From the NCBI GenBank assembly GCA_963781215.1, contig CAWAFE010000045.1, forward strand, positions 1-64,000: 64,000 nt of DNA. Direction: 5' to 3'. The notes under the pieces were generated by a model, which saw nothing but the letters and a program-made list of their open reading frames with translations, did no database searches and had not been told where the DNA came from. Positions 35,741 to 45,473 of this stretch are shown in pieces. This DNA comes from AP-15 sp963781215 (GTDB taxonomy: Bacteria > Pseudomonadota > Alphaproteobacteria > ATCC43930 > CGMCC-115725). A program made the position numbers and the translations under genes. Numbering within the stretch: the first letter of the stretch is position 1; each line of letters opens with the position of its first letter.

Positions 35741-36980
35741 ATGACCGGGTTGGGGTTGCCGCAGGCCGGGCATCCGGCAGAGATCGGGTTGTCGCCGGAA
35801 CGGCTGGAGCGGATCTCGGCGACATTGAGGAACGATGTCGAGCGCCGGCTGCTGCCCGGTGCCGTCATGGCGATCGCCCGTGGCGGGCGGATCGGCTATG
35901 CCGAGGCCTTCGGCTGGCGCGACCGCGAAGCCGGCGCGCCGATGGCATTGGACGCGATCTTCCGCGTCGCCTCGATGACCAAGCCCGTCACCTCGGTCGC
36001 GGCAATGATCTTGGCCGAGGAAGGAAAATTGCAGGTCTCGGCCCCGGTCGCCGAATACCTGCCCGAACTCAAGGATCGCACGGTCGGCGTCGAGCGCGCG
36101 CCTGCCGAGCGGACCATGACGGTGCAGGATCTGCTGCGCCACACTTCGGGCCTCACCTACGCCGCCTTTGGCGATTCGGCCGTGCAGATGGTCTGGCGCG
36201 ACGCCGATTTGATGAACGAGGACCAATCGAACGCCGAGCTGGTGTCGAAGCTCGCCCGCCTGCCGTTGATGTTCGAGCCCGGCACCACCTGGGAATACAG
36301 CATGTCGACCGATGTGCTGGGCCGGGTGGTCGAAGTGGTGTCCGGCCAGAGCTTGTCCGAATTTTTCGCGGCGCGCATCACCGGCCCGCTCGGCATGAGC
36401 GACACCGCGTTCGAGGCGACGGGCGACAAGGCGGCGCGCCTCGCCGAGCCGCAGGCCGACGCCGCCACCGGCGCCCGCCCGCCGATGCGCAATGTCGCAA
36501 GGCCGCATCGCTGGGCCTCGGGCGGCGGCGGGCTGGTTTCCACCGTCGCCGACTATCTCCGGTTCTGCCAGATGCTGCTGAACGGCGGCGAGCTCGACGG
36601 GGTGCGGCTGTTGGCGCCGAAGACGGTCCGGCACATGGCCTCCGACCATCTGCCGCCCGGTGTGCGGCTATGGTGAGACCGCGCGCGCCCGCGTTTCGGC
36701 GCGCTTGGCGCCGGTGCCGGAGATGGGCTACGGCTTCGGCCTTGGTTTTGCGGTGCGGACTGCACCCGGCATGTCGCCGGTGCCGGGCTCGGTCGGCGAG
36801 TTCTTCTGGGGCGGCGTCACCGGCACCTATTTCTGGATCGACCCGGCCGAGGAGCTGGTCGCCGTCTTCCTCTCCCAGGCCCCCGACCGCCGCCTTTACT
36901 ACCGCTACCTGTCGCGCCAGCTGGTTTACGCCGCCATCACCGGCCCGGCCTGCGTCGTGATTATTTCGGTGGGGCACTGA
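35741..36980 (+). CDS. Serine hydrolase, beta-lactamase (class C/esterase) fold, with a frameshift near 36667
   Basis: The first 311 residues contain the catalytic FRVASMTKPVTSV (S-x-x-K) and WEYSMSTDVLGRVVE (Y-x-x region). The rest (EMGYGFGLGFAVRTAPGMS, then FFWGGVTGTYFWIDP) is in another frame, reached by removing one base in GTGCGGCTATGG. Joined, the protein is about 412 residues, normal for this esterase/penicillin-binding-like family. GGAGG lies upstream of the ATG. As read, it would end prematurely at 36676. Cytoplasmic, because no signal peptide is present. Confidence 0.82.
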
Positions 36981-37027
36981 GCGGGGCAAGTCTACCGGCA
37001 CTTTATGGGCGAGGCGGGAGAGGAGGC

Positions 37028-37282
37028 GTGACCGAGCCGACGGCTGGCTTGACGGAGCAGGAGAGCTTGGCGGCTGGAGTCCTCGGCGAGCGTTCCGTCG
37101 ACGCGCCGCCGGACGGGCATTGGCCAGCGGTCTCGGCGCGCGCGACTGGCGGCTGGCGAGTTCTCGAGAACCGGACAGCGCAGGACGGGCTGGGGTGCGT
37201 CTTGAGCCTAGTCGCGGCAGTGGTTGGCGTGGTGATTATCTGCTTTCTCGTCGCGAGGGGTCCCTTTAAAACCCTGCACGCC
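37028..37282 (+). pseudogene. N-terminal remnant of a membrane-TPR protein paralogue
   Basis: The first 85 codons give a Pro/Ala-rich cytoplasmic stretch and one membrane helix (LGCVLSLVAAVVGVVIICFL, residues about 55-74). The layout and sequence around the helix (RTAQDGLGCVLS compared with PTWQDLLGLILS) match the start of the TPR gene at 37865. After residue 85 the frame runs into IS630 transposase sequence and stops at 37423 as a chimera. So a paralogue of the downstream gene was truncated at the transposon. Confidence 0.55.
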
Positions 37283-37785
37283 AGTGAGCAGGATCGCGCC
37301 GACATCGCCCGGCGGCGGGCGCGGTGGAAGATGCATCAGGGCCGGCTGAACCCCAAGCGTCTGGTGTTCCTCGACGAAACCCCCACCTTCGCGAGGGCAG
37401 GCTCTGGGCCAAGACCAACATGACCCGCCGCCACGGGCGCTGTGCGCGTGGCGCCCGGCTGGTCGCCAAGGTGCCGCACGGCCGCTGGCGCACGCTGACC
37501 TTTCTGGCGGCGCTGCGCCACGATCGCATCACCGCGCCCTGCGTCATCGACGGGCCGATCAACGGCACCAGCTTTCGCGCCTATGTCGAGCAGTTCCTGG
37601 TGCCCACCCTCAGCCCTGGCGATGTCGTCGTCATGGACAATCTCGGCAGCCACAAGGGCCAGGCGGTGCGCCGGCTGATCCGCGCCGCCGGCGGCAAGCT
37701 GTTCTTCCTGCCGCGCTACTCGCCCGATCTCAACCCGATCGAGCAAGTCTTTGCCAAGCTCAAGACGCTGCTGCGCAAAACCGAT
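37283..37785 (+). mobile_element. Degenerate IS630-family transposase fragment
   Basis: Contains the C-terminal half of an IS630 DDE transposase: EQDRADIARRRARWKMHQGR and PKRLVFLDET in one frame, then KTNMTRRHGRCARGARLVAK, VVVMDNLGSHKGQAVRRLIR and LPRYSPDLNPIEQVFAKLKT in another. The DNLGSHK and NPIEQ blocks carry the second acidic residue and the final Glu. Both ends are missing and the region around the first Asp is scrambled, so it is not mobile. No inverted repeats were found. Confidence 0.8.
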
Positions 37786-37864
37786 CCGCGCTCAATAGGA
37801 GGATCGGTGTGAGCGATCCGAGGGGCGGCTCTCCGGCTCAGGAAAGGCGGGCGCGCCGGGAGCG

Positions 37865-39876
37865 ATGGCGCACACCGGCGCGCCGGCGAGCGCAGGGGGC
37901 GGTTGGCGCAGGCCGCCCGCCTCGCCGTCTCGCCGCTTGCGGCTTCTGAAAGACCCGACTTGGCAGGACCTGCTGGGCCTAATCCTGAGCGTAGTGGCGG
38001 TAATATCTGTCGCGGTGGTCCTCGTGTTCCTGGTTCAGGGTGTGGCGGGCCGCACGATCTACATCGAGCCGATAGCAGTCCCGAAAACACTCGCCGACGA
38101 AGGATACGGGCCCGACGTCGCCGCCCGCCGGCTGCAGGACGCGATCAACAGGCTCCGCGCTCCGATCGAGCAGGCTGCGGTGTCGACACCAGTGCTCCAC
38201 GCTTCCGAGCGGCGCTCGAGCTCCGGTCTGGATGTCAGTGTCTTTGCGTCGCCGCAGCAGCGTTTCGATACGTCCCTGCCCTCGGACATCCCTGCCATCG
38301 TCATTCCCGGCGTCGGCGCTTCGCTCGACTCTGTGGCGATATCGATCCAGAGGTTCTTCGGCTGGGAACGCCGTTTGACGATCTCCGGCGAGTTTACGAT
38401 CGTCGGAGAGAAGCTTTGGCTGGTGCTCCGAACCAATCACCGGGTGATCTTCAAGAACGAAGCGGGCGGAGACCGCGAAAAGCCGGATCTGCTGCTCGAC
38501 CAAGCATCGATCAGCCTGTTCGACATTGCCGAACCAAAGCAAGCAGCGATGATCCACAACAATCTTGGCAAGGCAAAGCATGGCGAGGGCAACACAGAAG
38601 AGGCGATTTCCGAGTATCGGAAAGCAATGCGCCTCGATGGTTCGACCGCGATCATGCATGCGAATCTGGGCAACGCCCTTGCCGACCAGGGGAACCCCGA
38701 AGAGGCCACCGCCGAATACAACACCGCGATCCAGCTCGACCCCAAATCCGCCCCGCCGCATATCGGTCTTGGCACTCTCCTCTCCGACCAGGGCAAGCCC
38801 GACGAGGCCGCCGCCGAATACCGCACCGCGATCCAGCTCGACCCCAAATTCACTTTGCCGCACAATAACCTCGGCAATCTCCTCTCCGACCAGGGCAAGC
38901 CCGACGAGGCCACCGCCGAATACAACACCGCGATCCGGCTCGACCCCAAATACGCCATGCCGCACATCGGTCTCGGCAATGTCCTCTCGAGCCAGGGCAA
39001 GCCCGACGAGGCCGCCGCCGAATACCGCACCGCGATCCAGCTCGACCCCAAATCCGCCCTGCCGCACAACAACCTCGGCGATGTCCTCACAGACCAGGGC
39101 AAGCCCGACGAGGCCGCCGCCGAATACCACACCGCGATCCAGCTCGACCCCAAATACGCCCTGCCGCACAACAACCTCGGCAATGTCCTCGCCGACCAGG
39201 GCAAGCCCGACGAGGCCGCCGCCGAATACCGCACCGCGATCCAGCTCGACCCCAAATCCGCCCTGCCGCACAACAACCTCGGCATTGTCCTCGCCGACCA
39301 GGGCAAGCCCGACGAGGCCGCCGCCGAATACCGCACCGCGATCCAGCTCGACCCCAAATACGCCACTGCCGCACAACAACCTCGGCAATGTCCTCACAGA
39401 CCAGGGCAAGCCCGACGAGGCCGCCGCCGAATACCGCACCGCGATCCAGCTCGACCCCAAATCCGCCCTGCCGCACAACGGCCTCGGCAATGTCCTCATC
39501 AGACCAGGGCAAGCCCGACGAGGCCGCCGCCGAATACCGGACCGCGATCCTGCTCGACCCCAAATCCGCCCTGCCGCACAACAGCCTCGGCATTGTCCTC
39601 GCAGACCAGGGCAAGCCCGACGAGGCCGCCGCCGAATACAGCACCGCGATCCAGCTCGACCCCAAATACGCCCTGCCGCACTACAACCTCGGCATTATGC
39701 TGCGTGGCCGCGCCACCAAAGAATCCCCGAGCGAGCGCGACGCGCTGCTGACGGAGGCTTGCCGGCACTTCATGATCGGCGCTGAACTCGCTCCCGAGGA
39801 TCCGGACTACCCGGCCGCGCTGCGTTCGTCGATGCGCTGCTGGCGAACGGTCAGCACTGCCCGCCGCATTGAATGA
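37865..39876 (+). CDS. Membrane-anchored protein with about 12 near-identical TPRs, two frameshifts
   Basis: Residues 1-33 are basic and Pro-rich, and about 36-57 form one membrane helix (LILSVVAVISVAVVLVFLVQ). A roughly 150-residue domain of unknown type follows, then tetratricopeptide repeats of the form LPHNNLGNVLADQGKPDEAA plus AEYRTAIQLDPKSA. Units 2-12 repeat at exactly 102 bp with few changes. The frame is broken at about 39364 (GCCACTGCC) and about 39499 (CTCATCAGACC); joining them gives a protein of about 670 residues ending TARRIE. Likely a scaffold with the TPR domain outside or inside the membrane; topology unknown. Confidence 0.75.
38651..39690 (+). repeat. Tandem 102-bp TPR-coding repeats, about 10 copies
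   Basis: The unit CAGGGCAAGCCCGACGAGGC...CTCGACCCCAAA recurs every 102 bases from 38651 to about 39690. Copies in the middle are nearly identical. High DNA identity implies recent expansion or gene conversion, makes slippage likely, and is a risk for assembly collapse. The two frameshifts of the host gene lie inside this array. Confidence 0.9.
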
Positions 39877-39889
39877 CCGGTTTTCCGGT

Positions 39890-40257
39890 TCAGGCGACCT
39901 CGTCGAGGGTCGAGCCGGTATCGAGAGTGGTGGCGCGGCGGAGGTCGCGCGGCATTGTGTCGTCGTGCGGGCGGCCGCGGTGCATCGTGCAGCGGTTGTC
40001 CCAGATCACGAGGTCGCCGACCCGCCATTTGTGGCTGTAGACGAAGTCGGGGCGGGTCGCGTGGGTGTTGAGGTCCAACAGCAACAGCCGGCCTTCGGCA
40101 ACCGGCCAGCCGACGATGTGCGAGGCGTGCGCCGAGAGGTATAGCGTCTTGCGCCCGGAGCCCGGATGGCGGCGCACCAGCCGCTGCCGCGAGGGCGGGT
40201 ATTTCTCCCGGTCGCCCGGGGCGAACTCGGTAAAGCCGATCTGCCGCGCGACCAGAA
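39890..40257 (-). pseudogene. C-terminal fragment of a TauD/TfdA dioxygenase
   Basis: About 120 codons: IGFTEFAPGDREKYPPSRQR, then LYLSAHASHIVGWPVAEGR, DFVYSHKWRVGDLVIWDNRC and TMHRGRPHDD. The WDNRCTMHRG block holds the second iron-binding His and is diagnostic for the Fe(II)/2-oxoglutarate TauD family. The N-terminal half with the H-x-D pair is absent: sequence before about 40257 has no homology and no start. Probably a deletion remnant next to the 39-bp dispersed repeat. Confidence 0.78.
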
Positions 40258-40361
40258 GGTCTGTCCGAATCCAGCAACGATAAAATTGCCATTTTGTTAT
40301 CGCAACCTGCACTCTTGACGGCGGCCCGGGGTGGGGCGCCGGGCCATGGGGAGATGCGGAT

Positions 40362-40400
40362 GGCTGTAGATTCCCTGCAGATAACAGCGAAAGCAGCGGG
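40362..40400 (+). repeat. 39-bp dispersed repeat, copy 2
   Basis: Matches 28573-28611 at 36 of 39 positions, same orientation (GGCTGTAGATTCCCTGCAG then ATAACAGCGAAAGCAGCGGG). It lies beside the broken end of the TauD fragment. Confidence 0.65.
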
Positions 40401-40510
40401 ACGGAGCCGCCGGCATGGGCGATGCGCTCGATGATTGGCCGACGGGGACGGTGGGGGTGCGGAGTTCGCGATCCCCGCGCGGGCATGCGCGCCGCCCCGG
40501 GCCGCCGACG

Positions 40511-40984
40511 TCAGGATGCGTTGCCGAAGATCGGGTAGAGCACTTGGTCGCCGGGCTTGATCCCGAGTCGGGCTGCGGTGCCGCCGTCGAGCTCGATCAC
40601 CGCGCGCACCGGCGCTGCCGCGGCGATGATGTCATCCGATTGCGGCACCGCCCGCTCGTGGATGTTGACGATCCGTCCGTGCTCGTCGACGAACAGCATG
40701 TCGAGCGGGATCAGCGTGTTGCGCATCCACATCGTCGCCATGGTCGGCTCTTTGTAGTCGAACAGCATCCCGGCGTCGGCGGCGAGCGCACGGCGGAACA
40801 TCAGCCCTTGCGCCATCTGCGCCGAGGTCAGGGCGAGCTCGACGGTGAAGCGGTACCGCCCGCCGGCGCTGACGATCGTCAATTGCGAGGTCTCGAACCG
40901 CTGGAGTTGGGCATCGGCGCCGCTTGCGGATAAAAACACCGGCAACAATATCGGCAACAGGAGAAAGCTACGTCGCGCGATCAT
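40511..40984 (-). CDS. DUF192 family secreted protein
   Basis: 157 residues. A cleavable signal peptide is present (RRSFLLLPILLPVFLSASGA, cleavage near ADA). The DUF192 domain follows: ALTSAQMAQGLMFRRALAAD, MATMWMRNTLIPLDMLFVDE and IELDGGTAARLGIKPGDQVL. The family is small, periplasmic and of unknown function. The start at 40984 is decided by the signal peptide. The gene is alone and divergent from the antiporter gene. Confidence 0.9.
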   Translation of the reverse strand: MIARRSFLLLPILLPVFLSASGADAQLQRFETSQLTIVSAGGRYRFTVELALTSAQMAQGLMFRRALAADAGMLFDYKEPTMATMWMRNTLIPLDMLFVDEHGRIVNIHERAVPQSDDIIAAAAPVRAVIELDGGTAARLGIKPGDQVLYPIFGNAS

Positions 40985-41128
40985 CCGTCAGCAACCTCTC
41001 GGTTCATTGAGTCTCTATTATCGCGCGGCACGGCAGATTGGCGACAGGCGCGCGTTTGACGCAGGCGGGCGCGGCGTCTCTTGTGAAGACCAGGCGCGGC
41101 CGCTACGGTTCTGGCCGCCGAGCCCGCC

Positions 41129-43629
41129 ATGCACGAAACCGTTCTGACCGTCTTTGCCGTCACGGCACTCCTCGGGCTCGTCAGCCTGCTGCTGCCGCTC
41201 GCCGAGCGGTTCGCCATTTCCTATACCGTATTGCTGGCCCTGGTGGGGATCGCGATCGGCGCCGTTACCAACATCCCGGCGGCCTACAACGCCGGCGGCA
41301 TCGTCGGCGACATCCTGGGCACGCTGCGCGACTTTGGCCTCAGCGCCGAATCGCTGCTCTACATCTTCCTGCCGGCGTTGCTGTTCGAGGCGGCCCTCAA
41401 TGTCGATGTCCGCCAGCTCGGCGACGAGCTGGCGCCGGTTCTGCTGCTCGCGGTGGTCGGCGTCGTCGTCTGCACCTTTGTCGTCGGCCTTGCGCTGTGG
41501 CCGATCTCGCCGGTCGGCGTCGTCGCCTGCATCGTTCTGGGCGCGATCATCGCGACGACCGATCCGGTCGCTGTCGTCGCGATTTTCCGCGACATCGGCG
41601 CGCCGCGGCGGCTGTCGACCCTGGTGCAGGGCGAAAGCCTGTTCAACGACGCTGCGGCGATCGCGGTCTATTCGCTCGCCGTCGCGATGCTGACCGGCGA
41701 CCGCCCGGCGAGCCCGCTCGACGGCGTCCTGGCGTTCCTGCGCCAGTTCGGGGGCGGCCTCGCGGTCGGCTATCTGGCCGGCTGGCTCGTCACCCTGTGC
41801 ATGCCGATCCTGCGGTCGAGCCGGCTCGCCGAGGCGACCCTGACGATCGGCTTTGCCTATTTCATCTTCATCGTTTGCGACCATTACCTCGGCTTTTCCG
41901 GGGTCGTGGCGGTCGCCACCGCGGCGCTCGCGGTCAGCGCTGGCGGCCGGCGCCGTATGTCGCCCTCCAATTTCGAGAGCCTTGCCGTGTCGTGGGAGCA
42001 GCTCGCCTTCTGGGCGAGCTCGCTGATCTTCCTGTTCGCGGCGATGAAGACGCCCGAGCTGCTGCTGCGCGCGACCTGGCGCGATATCGCATTGCTCGGC
42101 GCGCTGATCGCGGCCGCGCTCGTCGCCCGCGCGCTGACCCTTTACGGGCTGATCCCGATCCTGAGCTTCGCCCGGATCGCCCGCCCGATCGACGCCGGCT
42201 ACAAGATCGTCATGTTGTGGGGCGGGATGCGCGGCGCGGTCTCGCTGGCGCTGGCGCTGGCGGCGACCGAGGAAACCTCGCTGCCGCCCGAAATCCGGCA
42301 GTTCGTCGGCGTGCTGGCCACGGGCTTTGTCCTGTTCACCTTGCTGGTGACGGCGCCGACGATGCGCCCCTTGATGCGCTTCTTGAAGCTCAGCAAGGTG
42401 CCGCCGGCCGAGATGGCGTTGCGCGAGCGGGTGATCGGCCTGTCGCTGTCCTCGATCCGGCAGGAGATCGAAAAGGTCGGCGAAGAGCACCAGATCCCCC
42501 GGAGCTCGTCGGCGAGGCCGCCGCCTTTTACGACGCGCACAGCCGCGACCCCGCCGACATCGCCGAGGAGAACGCCCAGCTGCCCGCCCCATTGCGGACC
42601 CGGGCGGCGATCGCGGTGCTGGCCGATCGCGAGCAGGAATTCTGCCTCGACTATTTCGAGGGGCGCACCGTCTCGCGGCGCGTCGCCGCCGCCTTGCTCA
42701 CGCATACGGCCCGGCTGCGAGACGGCGCCCGCACGAACGGCGTCGAAGGTTATCAGGAGGCGGCGGCACGGCTGCGCAGGTTTGGCCCGACCTTCCGCCT
42801 GGCGATGGCGCTGCACCGGCGGCTGGGCATCGCGGCCCCGCTCGCCCGCCAGCTCGCCGACCGGTTCGAGGTGCAATTGGCTGCCCGCCTCGTCCTGGAA
42901 AACTTGACCGCGTTCAACCGCGATCAAATCGAGCGGCTGTTCGGCACCGGGCCGCGGAGCGCAATGGCCCGGCAGATCGAGCTGCGCGTCACCGAGATCG
43001 ACCGCTCGATCGCGGCCTTGAAGCTGCAATACCCGAGCTACGTCCGCCGGCTCGAAAGCCAGTTCCTGGCGCGGATCGCGGCCCGGCTCGAGGAAGAAAG
43101 CTATCGCCGGCTGCGCGCCGAATCGATCATCAACCAGGAGCTGTTCGAGGAATTGGACCGCGCCTTGCGCCGGCGCCGCCGGGGGGTCGAGGCGCGAACC
43201 ATCCTCGATCTCGGGCTGAAGCGCGACGAGCTGGTCGGCCGGGTGCCGATGTTCGCGGCACTCGACGCCGCGGCGCGGCGCGCGGTGGCGCGCCTGCTGC
43301 GGCCGCGCCTGGCGGTGCCCGACGAGTTCATCGTGCGCAAGGGCGAGCGCGGCGATGCGATGTACTTCATCTCGTCGGGGGCGGTCGAAGTCCGCATCCT
43401 GCCGACCCCGGTTCAACTCGGCAGCGGCGATTTCTTCGGCGAGCTCGCCCTGCTGGTCGCCGATCGGCGCAATGCCGATGTCGTGTCGCTGGGCTTTTGC
43501 CAGCTGTTGAGCCTAGCGGCGCGCGACCTGGACCGCCTGTTCGACGCCGAGCCGGCCTTGCGCGACCAAATCCGCGCCGTGGCCGAAGCCCGCACGGCCG
43601 CGGCCACCGCCGCCGCCGAATCCGGCTAA
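41129..43629 (+). CDS. CPA1-family Na+/H+ antiporter with C-terminal cNMP-binding domain, one frameshift near 42500
   Basis: The N-terminal half (about 430 residues) holds 12 membrane helices with the antiporter motifs IVLGAIIATTDPVAVVAIFR and LVQGESLFNDAAAIAVYSLA. The C-terminal half (helical tail, then a cyclic-nucleotide-binding fold with DEFIVRKGERGDAMYFISSG, AVEVRI and GSGDFFGELALLVADRRNAD) is in another frame. In CAGATCCCCCGGAG one C added to the run at 42496-42500 restores a protein of 834 residues. Such fused antiporters regulate pH and Na+. As read, the first frame stops at 42907. Confidence 0.86.
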
Positions 43630-44405
43630 GTGGCTGCGGCGAAGGCGGGGGCGGCGCAAGTCGGGCATTCCGGGTCCTTGCCGATCCGGATCGAGTGAAA
43701 GCGGGCGCGCAGCGCGTCGTAGAGGAGGAGCGTGCCGTCGAGGCTGTCGCCGAGCCCGAGCAGTTCCTTCAACACCTCGACCGCCTCCAAGGTGCCGAGC
43801 ACCCCGGCGACGGCGCCGAGGATGCCGGCCGTCTCGCAGCGCGGCACCAGATCGGGCGGCGGCGGGTCGCGGAAGAGGCAGCGATAGCAGGGATGGCCGG
43901 CGCCGAGATAGGGCCGGAAGGTCGAAAGCTGGCCTTCGAACGGCGCCAGCGCCGCGGCGACGAGAGGCTTCTTCAGGCGAAAGCACAGATCGGTCAGCAG
44001 ATAGCGCGTGGCGAAATTGTCGCTGCCGTCGGCGACGAGATCGTAGCGGGCGATCAGCGCTTCGGCGTTCTCGGACGCAAGACGCATCGGGTGGGCTTCG
44101 ACCCGCACCTCCGGGTTGACGGAGGCAAGGGTGGCGCGCGCGCTCTCGACCTTGAGCGCGCCGACCCGCTCGGTCGCGTGCACGATCTGCCGCTGCAGAT
44201 TGGTCAGGTCCACGCGGTCGTCGTCAACGACCCCGAGAGTGCCGACCCCGGCCGCGGCGAGATACAGCAGCAAGGGCGAGCCGAGCCCGCCGGCGCCGAT
44301 GACGAGGACGCGCGATTGGAGCAGCCGGAGCTGCCCCTCCTCGCCGACCTCGTCGAGGATCAGATGCCGGGCGTAGCGCTGAAACTGCTCCTCGCTGAGC
44401 TCCAT
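43626..44405 (-). CDS. moeB: HesA/MoeB/ThiF family adenylyltransferase
   Basis: 259 residues of the MoeB/ThiF E1-like family, which adenylates the C-terminal Gly of a small sulfur carrier protein. The ATP-binding loop is VLVIGAGGLGSPLLLYLAAA, NLQRQIVHATERVGALKVES is conserved, and zinc-binding CYRCLF and CPTC pairs are present. RCETAGILGAVAGVLGTLEA is the crossover-loop block. The start at 44405 is decided by the MELSEEQFQRYARHLIL opening. It follows cysK by 11 bases, so it may join sulfur transfer with cysteine synthesis; MoeB and ThiF cannot be separated by sequence alone. Confidence 0.88.
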   Translation of the reverse strand: MELSEEQFQRYARHLILDEVGEEGQLRLLQSRVLVIGAGGLGSPLLLYLAAAGVGTLGVVDDDRVDLTNLQRQIVHATERVGALKVESARATLASVNPEVRVEAHPMRLASENAEALIARYDLVADGSDNFATRYLLTDLCFRLKKPLVAAALAPFEGQLSTFRPYLGAGHPCYRCLFRDPPPPDLVPRCETAGILGAVAGVLGTLEAVEVLKELLGLGDSLDGTLLLYDALRARFHSIRIGKDPECPTCAAPAFAAAT

Positions 44406-44416
44406 CGCGGCACCTC

Positions 44417-45394
44417 TTAGATCCCATCGAACAAAGCGGTCGACAGATAGCGCTCGGCAAAGTCGGGCAGCACGACGACGAGCGTCTTGCCGGCCATTTC
44501 CGGCCGCGCCCCAACCTCGAGGGCGGCGGCGAGTGCGGCCCCCGACGAGATGCCGACGGCGAGCGCGTCCAGCCGGGCCGCCTCGCGCGCCACCCGGAAC
44601 GCGGTATCGTTGCCGATGCGGACCACCTCGTCGATCAACCCGGTATCGAGGACCTCGGGGACGAAGCCCGCGCCGATACCCTGGATTCGGTGCGAGCCCG
44701 GCGGTGCTCCGGACAGCACCGCGCTGTCCTCCGGTTCGACCGCGATCATCTTGAGCCCGGGCTTGCGCGGCTTGAGGACCGAGCCGACCCCGGTCAAGGT
44801 GCCGCCGGTGCCGACGCCGCAGACCACGACATCGACCATGCCGCCGGTATCCTTCCAGATTTCCTCGGCCGTTGTCCGGCGATGAATTTCGGGGTTTGCA
44901 GGGTTCTGGAACTGCTGCGGGATGAATGCGTCCGGCAGCGACTTGGCAATCTCCTCGGCCTTGGCGATGGCGCCCTTCATGCCTTGCGCCGCCGGGGTCA
45001 GCTCGAGCTCGGCGCCGAGCAGGAGCAGCATCTTGCGCCGTTCGAGCGACATGCTGTCGGGCATTGTCAGAATCAGCCGATAGCCCTTCGCGGCACAGAC
45101 AAAGGCGAGCGCGATGCCGGTATTGCCCGAGGTCGGCTCGACCATAACGGTGCCGGGCTTGATCCGGCCGGCCCCCTCGGCGGCGGCGATCATCGATACG
45201 CCGATGCGGTCCTTGACCGAGTCGAACGGGTTGAAGAACTCGCATTTGGCGAGGATGTCGGCCTTGGCCCCGGCCTGGGCCGCCAAGCGGTGGACACGCA
45301 CCAGAGGCGTCGCCCCGATCGTCTCGGTGATGCTCTCATAGACGCGGCCGCGAAACTCGGCATGTTGCGGCATCGTCGTGTTGGTGGTGTTCAT
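44417..45394 (-). CDS. cysK: Cysteine synthase A (O-acetylserine sulfhydrylase)
   Basis: 325 residues of PLP fold type II. The PLP lysine is K61 in NPFDSVKDRIG, the substrate loop is EPTSGNTGIALAF, and the phosphate-binding loop is VCGVGTGGTLTGVG. The enzyme makes cysteine from O-acetylserine and sulfide in the cytoplasm. It is the middle gene between an Rrf2 regulator and a MoeB-like gene, all on the minus strand. The start at 45394 follows GGGAGAAGC. Full length and without defects. Confidence 0.92.
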   Translation of the reverse strand: MNTTNTTMPQHAEFRGRVYESITETIGATPLVRVHRLAAQAGAKADILAKCEFFNPFDSVKDRIGVSMIAAAEGAGRIKPGTVMVEPTSGNTGIALAFVCAAKGYRLILTMPDSMSLERRKMLLLLGAELELTPAAQGMKGAIAKAEEIAKSLPDAFIPQQFQNPANPEIHRRTTAEEIWKDTGGMVDVVVCGVGTGGTLTGVGSVLKPRKPGLKMIAVEPEDSAVLSGAPPGSHRIQGIGAGFVPEVLDTGLIDEVVRIGNDTAFRVAREAARLDALAVGISSGAALAAALEVGARPEMAGKTLVVVLPDFAERYLSTALFDGI

Positions 45395-45473
45395 CAGGAG
45401 CTTCTCCCGGAGGTAATTCGTTATTTAAGTTAAGCTCCCGGTCGGCGCGCCGCAACGAAGCCGCACGACAGTA

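Noticed and set aside
37283..37785. Possible intact IS630 element
   Set aside because: N-terminal half, last residues and inverted repeats are missing and the frame is broken.
37979..39499. 506-codon minus-strand repeat-rich frame
   Set aside because: The 102-bp repeats are divisible by three, so every frame stays open; the plus-strand TPR frame has the real protein signature.
38651..39690. Regular repeats that might suggest a CRISPR array
   Set aside because: Units are 102 bp coding TPRs with no variable spacers and no cas genes nearby.
41018..42592. 524-codon minus-strand frame opposite the antiporter
   Set aside because: Antisense shadow with charged low-complexity sequence.
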